Both the position numbers and the translations under genes were made by a program. Below the pieces are notes generated by a model that worked only from the letters and a program-made list of their open reading frames with translations, made no database searches and was not told where the DNA came from. From the NCBI GenBank assembly GCA_015999985.1, contig JAECRA010000024.1:1-59191 (forward strand): a stretch of DNA of 59,191 bases, in the 5' to 3' direction. Origin of the DNA: Comamonadaceae bacterium (GTDB lineage: Bacteria > Pseudomonadota > Gammaproteobacteria > Burkholderiales > Burkholderiaceae_C). Positions 42,812-51,106 of this stretch are shown piece by piece. The first letter of the stretch is position 1; every line of letters begins with the position of its first letter.

Positions 42812-44020
42812 TCAAACTCTCTCGAAGATACCCGCAGCGCCCTGCCCCATGCCAACGCACATGGTGACCATGCCGTATTTCTTGTTATGCCTGCGCAAGG
42901 CGTGCACCACCGTGGCCGAGCGAATGGCACCCGTAGCCCCCAGCGGGTGGCCGAGGGCGATGGCACCACCCATGGGATTGACTTTGGATTTGTCCAATCC
43001 CAGCGAGTTGATGACCGCCAAGGATTGCGCTGCAAAGGCTTCGTTCAATTCGATCCAGTCGATGTCATCTTGCTTGAGGCCAGCATTGCGCAAGGCTGCA
43101 GGGATGGCTTCAATGGGGCCAATGCCCATGATCTGTGGCGGCACCCCTTTGGCTGCAAAACTGACGAAGCGCGCCAGTGGGGTGAGACCAAAGCGCTTGA
43201 CGGCGGCTTCGCTGGCCAGGATCAGCGCGCCCGCGCCATCGCTGGTTTGTGAGCTGTTGCCAGCAGTGACAGAACCGCGGGCGGCGAATACCGTGCGCAG
43301 CTTGGCCAAGCCTTCGCGGCTGGTGTCCGCACGCGGGCCTTCGTCGATACTGACGGTACGTTGCGCCTGGGAGACTTCAGCAGTCTTGAGGTCCACGCTG
43401 CGCGAAGTGACTTCGACAGGCAAGATTTCATTTGCGAATTCTCCGGCCTTGATCGCTGCCAAGGCCTTCATGTGTGATTCGTAGGCGAACTCATCTTGCT
43501 GATCGCGGGAGATTTTCCACTGCTGTGCGACTTTCTCCGCGGTAAGGCCCATGCCGTACGCAATGCCATAGTTGTCTACGTTGCTGGTGTCCGCAAAGAT
43601 GGCTGGAGACAGGGAAGGCGAATTACCCATCATGGGCACCATGCTCATGCTTTCAACACCGGCGGCAATCATCACATCGGCTTCGCCCACGCGAATGCGA
43701 TCAGCCGCCATCTGAACGGCTGACAGACCAGAGGCGCAGAAGCGGTTGACGGTGATGCCTCCTACACCGTGAGGTAGCCCTGCCAGGACGGCGCCAATGC
43801 GCGCGATGTTCAAGCCCTGCTGCGCTTCCGGGATGGCACATCCGCAGATGATGTCTTCGATAGCCGCAGGATCAAGCCCAGGCGTTTGAGCTACCGCAGC
43901 ACGCAGGACATGGCCCAGCAGATCGTCCGGGCGGGTTGATTTGAAGTACCCCTTGTGCGAGCGACCGATGGGGGTGCGGGTGGCGGCGACGATGTAGGCG
44001 TCTTGGATTTGTTTGGTCAT
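42812..44020 (-). CDS. Acetyl-CoA C-acyltransferase (3-ketoacyl-CoA thiolase)
   Basis: A 402-residue thiolase starting at the ATG 44020; the longest frame begins with TTG three codons earlier. Nucleophile Cys in VNRFCASGLSAVQMAADRIR, His in NEAFAAQSLAVIN, and the C-terminal GGAIALGHPLGATGAIRS with CVGMGQGAAGIFERV are intact. VAATRTPIGRSHKGYFK is typical. It performs the last, thiolytic step of beta-oxidation, pairing with the FadN-type protein encoded upstream in the cluster. The usual symbol would be fadA or fadI; the exact orthologue is not clear. Confidence 0.95.
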   Translation of the reverse strand: MTKQIQDAYIVAATRTPIGRSHKGYFKSTRPDDLLGHVLRAAVAQTPGLDPAAIEDIICGCAIPEAQQGLNIARIGAVLAGLPHGVGGITVNRFCASGLSAVQMAADRIRVGEADVMIAAGVESMSMVPMMGNSPSLSPAIFADTSNVDNYGIAYGMGLTAEKVAQQWKISRDQQDEFAYESHMKALAAIKAGEFANEILPVEVTSRSVDLKTAEVSQAQRTVSIDEGPRADTSREGLAKLRTVFAARGSVTAGNSSQTSDGAGALILASEAAVKRFGLTPLARFVSFAAKGVPPQIMGIGPIEAIPAALRNAGLKQDDIDWIELNEAFAAQSLAVINSLGLDKSKVNPMGGAIALGHPLGATGAIRSATVVHALRRHNKKYGMVTMCVGMGQGAAGIFERV

Positions 44021-44051
44021 GTTGGTCAATGTCTCGGCTAATTTGGGTTCT

Positions 44052-44534
44052 CTACCGCACGGGGGAGAGGGTGGGCGTAACAGCTACGTCACGCGTTTGG
44101 GCAATTTGGGCGATTTTTTCTAGAACGGCTTCTGTTTCATTGAGCACGTCGTTGCTCCAGAAACGAAGGACGTCGAAGTCCTCTCGCGACAGAACCCTGC
44201 TGCGGTTTTGATCTCGAATGACTGCATCGGGAGCCGCGTGCTGGCCACCGCCGATTTCAATCACAAGACCGATTTCCAAGCAAGCGAAGTCGGCGTAGTA
44301 GCCCACGATCGGGCGCTGGCGTCGGAACTTCAAGCCCATTAGACGGCGATCACGCAACTTGCTCCAGAGCAAGGCCTCGGCATCGGTTTGAGAGTGGCGC
44401 AGCGCGCGAGCGCGCTCCCTCACCCCAGCCCTCTCCCGCAAGCGGGAGAGGGAGTATTTGGGTTTCGCTTGAGCCGCTTGAGCCGCTTGAGCCGTTTGGC
44501 AGTTGGGTTTGGGCGATACTTTGGTGGGTTGCAT
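44052..44534 (-). CDS. DUF559 endonuclease-fold protein inside palindromic repeats
   Basis: About 160 residues from the ATG at 44534; the first 45-50 are poorly supported. The core ALRHSQTDAEALLWSKLRDR, RLMGLKFRRQRPIVGYYADF, ACLEIGLVIEIGGGQH is the DUF559 fold, related to Vsr and other PD-(D/E)xK-type nucleases. The N-terminus encodes REP-like palindromes in frame (LSRLRERAGVRERARA) and a tandem AAQ run from a 9-bp repeat. It lies between the thiolase and FadN-type genes and is unlikely to take part in fatty-acid metabolism; it looks like an insertion in the operon. Confidence 0.75.
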   Translation of the reverse strand: MQPTKVSPKPNCQTAQAAQAAQAKPKYSLSRLRERAGVRERARALRHSQTDAEALLWSKLRDRRLMGLKFRRQRPIVGYYADFACLEIGLVIEIGGGQHAAPDAVIRDQNRSRVLSREDFDVLRFWSNDVLNETEAVLEKIAQIAQTRDVAVTPTLSPVR

Positions 44535-44580
44535 AGAGCCTCCTGCTCCCTCTCCCACTTGTGGGAGAGGGTTGGGGTGA
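44425..44580. repeat. CCCTCTCCC-type palindromes and 9-bp tandem repeat
   Basis: CCCTCTCCCGCAAGCGGGAG followed by AGGG near 44432-44455 and CCCTCTCCCACTTGTGGGAG followed by AGGG near 44548-44571 are near-identical hairpins, in opposite orientation relative to their CCCCA/TGGGG flanks. Between them CTTGAGCCG is repeated three times (44468-44494). A partial third arm (GGGGGAGAGGGTGGG) lies near 44060. Confidence 0.75.
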
Positions 44581-44590
44581 GGGTAGGCGC

Positions 44591-47008
44591 TCAATTCCTG
44601 ACCGGCTTACCCGTCGCCAGCATGCCCATGATCCGCTCGTGCGTCTTGGGATGGCCCAGCAGCGAAGTGAAGGCTTGGCGTTCGAGAGTCATCAGATACT
44701 CCTCAGTCACCATGGTGCCTGGATCGACGTCACCGCCGGTCAGCACATTGGCAATCAGGCTGGACACATGAAAATCGTGTTGGCTGATAAAACCACCGTC
44801 ACGCATGTTTACCAACTGTCCCTGGATGGTCGCCTTGCCGTCCCTGCCAGCCACTGCAAACTGCTTCCTGTGTGGCGGCCGGTAACCAGCACGGTACATG
44901 GCCTTCGCTTCGTTGGTAGCAACGTAGAGAAGCTCGTCCTTGTTGGGCACCACGATGTCACTCCAGAGCAGGTAACCCAGATTACGGCTCTCCAGCGCGC
45001 TGGTACCCACCTTGGCCATCGCTGCTGCGGTAAAACCCTCCGTCAGGAAGGGCAGCAAATCCTTACCAGCGCTGGCTTGCGAGTTCTCATAGGCGCGGCG
45101 CGCCAGATAGGTCAATCCACCTGCCCCGGGGATTAAACCAACTCCGACTTCCACGAGGCCAATATAGCTTTCCATGATGGCCACGCGGCGCGATGAATAC
45201 ACCGCCAGTTCGCACCCACCGCCCAGCGCCATGCCACGAATGGCAGATATCACCGGCACATTGGCATAGCGCATGCGCAGCATCAGGTCCTGCAACTCTT
45301 TTTCCATGGAGTCCACCAACCCGGCGCCGCCAGCCACATAGCCAGGCAGCATGGCTTGAAGATCGGCACCCACGGAGAATGGATCATCACCAGGCCAGAT
45401 GACCAGACCCTGATACTGGCTCTCTGCCAGATCAATGGCCTGCATGAGGCCTTCGCCCGCTTCAGGGCTGATCGCCCGCATCTTGGTCTTCAATGTCGCG
45501 ATGACGACCTCGTCATCCAAGGTCCAGATGCGGACGGCATCCGTTTCTTGCAAAGTCTTGCCTGCGGTCGCCGGACGCGGACCGCCTTCTCCCAGCAGCA
45601 ACTCGGGAAAGAGCTGCCGCTCATACACCGGCAGTTGACGACGAGCCTCAAAGCGGGCACTCGAAGGATTCCAGGAACCTTGTTCGGTATGCACTCCACC
45701 AGCTTCGGCCACGGGGCCTTTGAACACCCACTCAGGTAGCGGCGCTTTCGAAATCGCCTTTCCTGCATCAATGTCTTCCTGGATCATCTGGGCGACTTCA
45801 AGCCAGCCCGCTTCTTGCCAAAGTTCGAAAGGACCTTGCTTCATGGCAAAGCCCCAGCGCATGGCCTGATCGACGTCGCGCGCGGTCTCTGCAATAGATT
45901 GCAGATGCACCGCCGCATAGTGAAAAGCGTTTCGCAAGATGGCCCATAGGAACTGGCCCTGAGGCCCCTCTGCATTGCGCAGCAGCTTCAGCCTCTCACC
46001 TGCGGGCTTTTTCAGCATGCGGCCATAGACTTCATCAGCCTTCTGGCCGCCCGGCACGTATTCGCCCCCGGACAGGTCAAACCGCAAAATGTCACGGCCC
46101 ACTTTTTTATAGAAGCCTGCACCCGTTTTCTGGCCCAGGTTCTTCAATTCCAGCAGCTTGGCCAATACAGCCGGTGTGTCATAGGTCTCGTAGAACGGGT
46201 CAGTCTCGGCACTGAGGTTGTCTTGCAAGGTCTTGATGACGTGGCCCACCGTATCGAGCCCCACCACGTCGATGGTGCGGAAGGTTCCGCTGGGTGCGCG
46301 GCCCAGGCGCTTGCCGGTCAAATCGTCCACCACATCGAACGTGAGTCCGAACTTCTCGACTTCTTTCATCGTCGCCAACATACCGGCGGTGCCGATTCGG
46401 TTGGCGATGAAGTTGGGCGTATCCTTGGCACGCACCACACCTTTGCCCAGCGCGGTAGTGACGAAGGCCTCCAGATCGTCCATGGCCTGAGGCTGGGTAG
46501 CTGGCGTGGCGATCAATTCCACCAGGTACATGTAGCGTGGGGGATTGAAGAAGTGGATGCCACAAAAACGCGGGCGCAATGCTTCCGGCAGCGCCTCGCT
46601 CAGTTGCGTGATCGAGAGGCCAGAGGTGTTGCTTGCCAAGATCGCGTGCTTGGCCACGAAGGGGGCAATCTTGTGATACAGATCGCTCTTCCAATCCATG
46701 CGCTCAGCAATGGCCTCAATGATCAGATCACAGCCTTTGAGCTTCTTGAGATCATCTTCATAGTTGGCCACCTCGATGAGATCGGCGTCGTCAGCCAACC
46801 CCAAAGGCGAAGGCTTGAGCTTTTTCAAGTTAGCAATCGCCTTTTGGACGATGCCATTTTTGGAGACTGGCTTGCCGTCTTCACCAGGCTTGGCAGGCAA
46901 GTCAAACAAGATGACAGGCACTTTGACATTGACCAGATGCGCAGCGATCTGCGCACCCATCACGCCCGCGCCGAGCACGGCGACTTTTTTCACATTGAAT
47001 CGGGACAT
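44591..47008 (-). CDS. 3-Hydroxyacyl-CoA dehydrogenase / enoyl-CoA hydratase fusion (FadN type)
   Basis: An 805-residue protein from the ATG at 47008; the longest frame starts with TTG. The N-terminal half is the NAD-dependent dehydrogenase: VAVLGAGVMGAQIAAHLVNV, the catalytic segment SNTSGLSITQLSEALP and HFFNPPRYMYLVELI, then NFIANRIGTAGMLATMKEVE. A second dehydrogenase helical domain follows. The crotonase domain is C-terminal (from about residue 490): SVGADLQAMLPGY, IRGMALGGGCELAVYSSRRV and VEVGVGLIPGAGGLTYLARR. This order, reversed from FadB, is that of Bacillus FadN-like proteins. It catalyses hydration and oxidation in beta-oxidation. Confidence 0.93.
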   Translation of the reverse strand: MSRFNVKKVAVLGAGVMGAQIAAHLVNVKVPVILFDLPAKPGEDGKPVSKNGIVQKAIANLKKLKPSPLGLADDADLIEVANYEDDLKKLKGCDLIIEAIAERMDWKSDLYHKIAPFVAKHAILASNTSGLSITQLSEALPEALRPRFCGIHFFNPPRYMYLVELIATPATQPQAMDDLEAFVTTALGKGVVRAKDTPNFIANRIGTAGMLATMKEVEKFGLTFDVVDDLTGKRLGRAPSGTFRTIDVVGLDTVGHVIKTLQDNLSAETDPFYETYDTPAVLAKLLELKNLGQKTGAGFYKKVGRDILRFDLSGGEYVPGGQKADEVYGRMLKKPAGERLKLLRNAEGPQGQFLWAILRNAFHYAAVHLQSIAETARDVDQAMRWGFAMKQGPFELWQEAGWLEVAQMIQEDIDAGKAISKAPLPEWVFKGPVAEAGGVHTEQGSWNPSSARFEARRQLPVYERQLFPELLLGEGGPRPATAGKTLQETDAVRIWTLDDEVVIATLKTKMRAISPEAGEGLMQAIDLAESQYQGLVIWPGDDPFSVGADLQAMLPGYVAGGAGLVDSMEKELQDLMLRMRYANVPVISAIRGMALGGGCELAVYSSRRVAIMESYIGLVEVGVGLIPGAGGLTYLARRAYENSQASAGKDLLPFLTEGFTAAAMAKVGTSALESRNLGYLLWSDIVVPNKDELLYVATNEAKAMYRAGYRPPHRKQFAVAGRDGKATIQGQLVNMRDGGFISQHDFHVSSLIANVLTGGDVDPGTMVTEEYLMTLERQAFTSLLGHPKTHERIMGMLATGKPVRN

Positions 47009-47036
47009 TTTCAGCAATTCTTTCTAAGGTGACGCG

Positions 47037-47507
47037 TCACTGGACCCTGGTCCAGGTTTGAGTGCGCCCGAATGGACCGATAGAGCCTCGCACCTCCAAT
47101 TTCTTGCCAGCCTCGATGGGCGTCAGGCGCAAGCCGTAGTCGCTGCCTTTTTCAGGATCAAGAATGCGGCCGCCTTCCCAAACTTCTTTACCCTCCGCCT
47201 TCTTGGCGCCTCGGATGATTTCCAGGCCTACTACGGGCTTGTCCTTTCGGTCACCGCTGCATTTGTCGCAAATGCTGTTCGGGTCGGCCTCTTTTCGCAG
47301 GAGCTTTTCAATCCTGCCAGTCAGCACGCCAGCCGATTCAGAGATGACGATCTGCGCCTTGGCTTGTCCCGTGGAGTCATCAATGCTTTGCCACGTACCT
47401 ACGGGCGTCATCTGCGCCCATGCCGTGCTCCCCACAATTGAGAGGCCTGCGACAAGCAGCTTGGCGACCGTGGCTGGCTGAAAAACGAGTTGGATGTGCG
47501 AGTTCAT
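47037..47507 (-). CDS. DUF2147 exported protein
   Basis: A 156-residue protein with a signal peptide (VAKLLVAGLSIVGSTAWAQ) and the DUF2147 beta-rich domain: PVGTWQSIDDSTGQAKAQIV, ISESAGVLTGRIEKLLRKEA, a CDKC motif and VVGLEIIRGAKKAEGKEVWE, GRILDPEKGSDYGLRL. Similar proteins often lie inside fatty-acid or lipid-metabolism loci of Burkholderiales. Its function is unknown; it may bind a lipid or act in the envelope. It overlaps the acyl-CoA dehydrogenase gene by ATGA (47504-47507), so it belongs to the same operon. Confidence 0.9.
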   Translation of the reverse strand: MNSHIQLVFQPATVAKLLVAGLSIVGSTAWAQMTPVGTWQSIDDSTGQAKAQIVISESAGVLTGRIEKLLRKEADPNSICDKCSGDRKDKPVVGLEIIRGAKKAEGKEVWEGGRILDPEKGSDYGLRLTPIEAGKKLEVRGSIGPFGRTQTWTRVQ

Positions 47508-49300
47508 GCCAGCGCCTCATCTGTTTCCAGCAGATTGGCCACACCCGAGCGCGCCGTGCGCATCAGGCTCGCGGTCTCGGGGAGCAGGCGCGCAAAGTAA
47601 AAGCGCGCGGTCTGCAGCTTGGCCGTGTAGAAAGGGTCTGTACTGCCTTCGGCCTGCTTTTTCAAAGCCACGCTGGCCATGCGTGCAAAGAAGTATCCGA
47701 ACACCAGGTGGCCTGCTACACGCAGGTAGTCCACACTGGCACCGCCGACCTCGTCCGGGTTGACAAAACCCTTGAAGCCGATCTCGGTGGTGAACTTGGT
47801 CATCTGATCAGCCAGGTAGCCCAGCGGATTGATGAACTCACTCATCTTTTCATTGACACCCTCTTCTTGAACCAACGCCGCAATCAATTTGCCGAACTTT
47901 TTCAGCGTAGCCCCCTGGTTGCCCAGAATCTTGCGGCCCAACAGATCCAGAGACTGCACGGTGTTGGTGCCTTCGTAGATCATGTTGATGCGTGCATCAC
48001 GAACGTATTGCTCCATGCCGGTCTCATGGATGTAGCCGTGACCGCCAAACACCTGCATGGCGTGGTTGGTGGCTGCAAATCCGTTGTCGGTCAGGAAGGC
48101 TTTGACGATGGGCGTGAGCAGCGCAACCAGTTCGTCGCTGTCCTTCCGCACTTTTTCGTCTGGGTGGTAAAGCGCCTTGTCGAGCAACATAGCGCAGTAG
48201 ATGGACATGGCTCGGCCACCTTCAGCGTAAGCCTTGGCAGTGAGCAACATCTTGCGCACATCAGGGTGCACGATGATGGGGTCCGCGGGCTGGTCTTTGG
48301 CCTTGGGGCCGGAGAGGCTGCGCATCTGCAAGCGGTCCTTGGCATATATGAGCGCGTTCTGATAGGCCACTTCGGTCAGGCCCAGGGACTGGTTACCCAC
48401 ACCCAGACGGGCTGCGTTCATCATCACGAACATGGCTTGCAGCCCTTTGTTCGGTTCGCCGACCAGCGTACCTACCGCACCTTCCAGGCTGAGCTGGGCG
48501 GTGGAGTTGCCGTGGATGCCCATCTTGTGTTCCAGACCGGTGCAAAAGACCGGGTTGCGCTCACCCAGGCTTTGGTCGTCGTTGACATGGAATTTGGGAA
48601 CCAGGAACAGGCTGATGCCCTTGCTGCCTTTGGGCGCATCTGGAAGCCGAGCCAGCACCAGATGGAGAATATTGGACGCCATGTCATGCTCGCCGGCGCT
48701 GATGAAGATCTTGTTGCCGGTGATCTTGTAGGTGCCGTCGCCCACAGGCTCCGCCTTCGAACGCAAAAGACCCAGGTCTGTGCCGCAATGCGGCTCGGTC
48801 AGGCACATGGAGCCTGTCCATTCACCGCTGGTCAACTTGGGCAGGTATTTCTTTTTCTGTTCCGGCGTGCCGTGCGCGTGCAGAGCCTCGTAGGCGCCAT
48901 GCGATAGACCTGGGTACATGGTCCACGCCTGGTTGGCGGAGTTCAGCATCTCGTACACGCATTGGTTGGCCACAATAGGCAAGCCCTGCCCGCCGTACTC
49001 TGGATCGCAAGACAGCGCCGCCCAGCCGCCCTCCACATATTGAGCGTAGGCGTCTTTGAAGCCGGTGGGGGTTTTAACCTCGTGGGTTGTCTTGTCCAGC
49101 AAGCAGCCTTCGGTGTCTCCGCTCAGGTTCAATGGCTGCAGCACTTGTGACGCGAACTTCCCACCCTCTTCAAGGACTGCGTTCAAAGTATCGACATCAA
49201 CGTCCGCGTGACGGGGAATGTCCTTGAGTTCATCGACAACATGGAGCACCTCGTGCATGACGAATTGCATGTCGCGCAGGGGGGGGTTGTAGGTAGGCAT
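47504..49300 (-). CDS. Acyl-CoA dehydrogenase, approximately 600-residue type
   Basis: A 598-residue flavoenzyme for the first step of beta-oxidation. AAGGAG precedes the ATG. Domains are N-terminal helical (LRDMQFVMHEVLHVVDELKD, a leader typical of the AcdB/FadE-like subgroup), FAD-binding (SMCLTEPHCGTDLGLL, KITGNKIFISAGEHDMA), a C-terminal helical part (VFGGHGYIHETGMEQYVRDA with INMIYEGTNTVQSLDLLGRK, the usual base-bearing region) and a final extra domain ending in LPETASLMRTARSGVANLLE. First structural gene after the TetR regulator gene, 38 bp downstream of it. Confidence 0.95.
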   Translation of the reverse strand: MPTYNPPLRDMQFVMHEVLHVVDELKDIPRHADVDVDTLNAVLEEGGKFASQVLQPLNLSGDTEGCLLDKTTHEVKTPTGFKDAYAQYVEGGWAALSCDPEYGGQGLPIVANQCVYEMLNSANQAWTMYPGLSHGAYEALHAHGTPEQKKKYLPKLTSGEWTGSMCLTEPHCGTDLGLLRSKAEPVGDGTYKITGNKIFISAGEHDMASNILHLVLARLPDAPKGSKGISLFLVPKFHVNDDQSLGERNPVFCTGLEHKMGIHGNSTAQLSLEGAVGTLVGEPNKGLQAMFVMMNAARLGVGNQSLGLTEVAYQNALIYAKDRLQMRSLSGPKAKDQPADPIIVHPDVRKMLLTAKAYAEGGRAMSIYCAMLLDKALYHPDEKVRKDSDELVALLTPIVKAFLTDNGFAATNHAMQVFGGHGYIHETGMEQYVRDARINMIYEGTNTVQSLDLLGRKILGNQGATLKKFGKLIAALVQEEGVNEKMSEFINPLGYLADQMTKFTTEIGFKGFVNPDEVGGASVDYLRVAGHLVFGYFFARMASVALKKQAEGSTDPFYTAKLQTARFYFARLLPETASLMRTARSGVANLLETDEALA

Positions 49301-49338
49301 GGGAACGGGCTCCTTGGAAAATGTCTAGTGAAAATAAG

Positions 49339-49998
49339 TTAATTGCTGACGCAATAGCGCGCGAGGATGCTTTCGAAACCCCGTGTTGTGCGCTCAATGG
49401 CGCCGGGCATTTGCAGAAAGCGTGCTTCGTAATGCAGGGCGAGGATCAAGGCATGAACCTCAAAGGTGACTTGGCGCTCGTCCACCTCGCGGGAGAGATG
49501 GTTTTCTTCACGCGCCTGCCGAACGGCACGCGTCATGGCGTCTAGCCAGGAGCTCACGGCCTGTGCAAGCGCATCACGCACTGAACCAGGCCTGTCGTCA
49601 AATTCGACGGCACCACTGATGAAAATGCAGCCCGAGTCGAGTTCGGCACCTGTGTGCCGCATCCAGTTGGCGAACATGGCTCGCAAGCGGGGTAAGCCAC
49701 GCGGTTCCTGGAGCGCGGGATAAAACACATCGCGCTCAAAACGGGCGTAGTACTCGTTGACCACCGAGATCTGAAGTTCTTCGCGTGAGCCGAAATGAGC
49801 AAACACGCCGGACTTGCTCATGCCCATGACGTCTGCCAATGTGCCGATCGACAGGCCTTCCAAGCCAACCTGAGAAGCCATGCGCAATGCTGCATCGACG
49901 ATAGCCGCCTTGGTTTGCTGACCCTTGGGCAATGCGCGTGCTACCGCTGAGCCCTCTGAAAGGGCCTTTCGATTTGCAATAGGAGGGCTTGAGGACAT
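49339..49998 (-). CDS. TetR-family regulator of the fatty-acid cluster
   Basis: A 219-residue repressor. The helix-turn-helix is IVDAALRMASQVGLEGLSIG, TLADVMGMSKSGVFAHFGSR, EELQISVVNEYYARFERDVF. The C-terminal ligand domain has WMRHTGAELDSGCIFISGAV, similar to regulators of acyl-CoA genes. A perfect inverted repeat sits 5 bp before its ATG and the acyl-CoA dehydrogenase gene follows directly. It probably represses its own operon and is released by an acyl-CoA; that is inference from the arrangement. Confidence 0.9.
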   Translation of the reverse strand: MSSSPPIANRKALSEGSAVARALPKGQQTKAAIVDAALRMASQVGLEGLSIGTLADVMGMSKSGVFAHFGSREELQISVVNEYYARFERDVFYPALQEPRGLPRLRAMFANWMRHTGAELDSGCIFISGAVEFDDRPGSVRDALAQAVSSWLDAMTRAVRQAREENHLSREVDERQVTFEVHALILALHYEARFLQMPGAIERTTRGFESILARYCVSN

Positions 49999-50003
49999 GG
50001 ATT

Positions 50004-50029
50004 AAATAAAACGAACGGTCGTTTTATTT
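50004..50029. promoter_or_regulatory. Perfect TetR-type operator
   Basis: AAATAAAACGA (50004-50014), ACGG, TCGTTTTATTT (50019-50029): 11-bp arms without mismatch, centred about 19 bp upstream of the regulator ATG. The core ACGA-N4-TCGT resembles TetR-family sites. Its AT-richness also fits a -10 region. Confidence 0.7.
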
Positions 50030-50334
50030 TCCACCATCCCGAAGACAACGCCAAGTCAACGCAGCATGTTTGATGTAAGTATTTACCCGTAAATCTTTAG
50101 ATTTCTTTTCTTGTAAATGCTGGGAAGGGCCATGACCGACCCGCTGTGCAAACTTCCACGCTGGAAAAGCGCCAATCCATGCAACGCAGGAGCAGCCTGA
50201 TCTTAGGCGCGGAGGTCGGCCATTGGCCGGGCATGGACCTGTCGAATGTCTCGCCTGGCCGGTCGACACGGCTCACGGCTCACGGCTCAGCGTGGACGGG
50301 GTTTTTACGAGCCAGGGGCCCTGTGCAAAAGCCC
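50030..50334. other. Intergenic region downstream of slmA
   Basis: No gene recognised. It contains the 7-bp tandem repeat CACGGCT three times (50267-50287) and a short GC-rich palindromic segment (GGCCATTGGCC near 50218-50228). It presumably holds the terminator of slmA and the distal promoter region of the TetR gene. Confidence 0.35.
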
Positions 50335-51000
50335 TCAGAGCGCAAGCAGGGTCAGACTCTCGTCCAAGTGTTCAAGTGGGGAGCGCTTGAAATCGGAGCG
50401 CGCAAAGCGTTGCAAGCGCCCTACGACGAAAGCGGAGAGGACCGAGGCTTTCACTTGCGCGTCACGGTCTGGCGTCAGGGATGCAGCACCTTCGGATGCC
50501 CCTTCGCGCAGTGTCTGGCGCAGCGCGGCTTCCAGTTTGTCGAACAGCAAGGACATGCGCCGCTGCAATCGCTCATGTTCATAGACCAAGGCGTCGCCTA
50601 CCATCACACGCGTCATGCCCGGATTCTTTTCGCCGAACTGCAACATCATGGCTACCATGCGGGCCGCTCTGACGCGTCCCTCAGGTTCGCGCTCTGTGAT
50701 CTGGTTGATCAAGCTGAACAGGCTGGCTTCAATGAAGTCGATCAAACCCTCAAACATCTGCGCCTTGCTGGCAAAGTGTCTGTACAGGGCCGCTTCACTC
50801 ACTTCAAGGCGCGCGGCCAAGGCGGCGGTGGTGATGCGTTCACTTTCGGGACGCTCCAGCATTTGAGCCAGCACTTGCAAGATCTGTACTCGCCTTTCGC
50901 CGGGTTTGGGGCGTTTGCGAATTAAGGCGGCGTGCTTAGTTCGATCCGGGTCATCGGCATCCCGGATAAGTTGTAGTGCGTGTTCGTCAGCTGAGTGCAT
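50335..51000 (-). CDS. slmA: Nucleoid occlusion factor SlmA
   Basis: A 221-residue TetR-fold DNA-binding protein that blocks FtsZ assembly over the nucleoid. The segment RITTAALAARLEVSEAALYR, HFASKAQMFEGLIDFIEASL, FSLINQI is strongly like E. coli SlmA, as is LQFGEKNPGMTRVMVGDALV, YEHERLQRRMSLLFDKLEAA, LRQTLREG. The C-terminal VVGRLQRFARSDFKRSPLEH also matches. It has an N-terminal extension of about 35 residues (MHSADEHALQLIRDADDPDR). The gene follows argB on the same strand, an arrangement I recall from other Burkholderiales. Confidence 0.92.
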   Translation of the reverse strand: MHSADEHALQLIRDADDPDRTKHAALIRKRPKPGERRVQILQVLAQMLERPESERITTAALAARLEVSEAALYRHFASKAQMFEGLIDFIEASLFSLINQITEREPEGRVRAARMVAMMLQFGEKNPGMTRVMVGDALVYEHERLQRRMSLLFDKLEAALRQTLREGASEGAASLTPDRDAQVKASVLSAFVVGRLQRFARSDFKRSPLEHLDESLTLLAL

Positions 51001-51048
51001 GATGAATCAATTGTGACTAAATGATTCTCGCACATAGTTCCAATTAAA

Positions 51049-51091
51049 CCTAGAAAAGCAGAATCCTGGCGGAAGTCATTGCCTCCGCCAG
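51049..51091 (-). terminator. Terminator-like hairpin after argB
   Basis: CTGGCGGA (51066-51073) and TCCGCCAG (51084-51091) form a perfect 8-bp stem with a 10-nt loop. On the minus strand it is followed by GATTCTGCTTTTC, a weak T-run. It lies 16 bp after the argB stop. Confidence 0.65.
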
Positions 51092-51106
51092 ATTGAGCTA
51101 GTGTGC

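Noticed and set aside
47420..48907. A 495-codon plus-strand frame
   Set aside because: Antisense to the acyl-CoA dehydrogenase gene, with composition typical of a shadow frame.
50349..50358. GGGTCAGACT as another REP-like motif
   Set aside because: It lies inside the slmA coding sequence, lacks the fourth G and has no partner, so chance similarity is likely.
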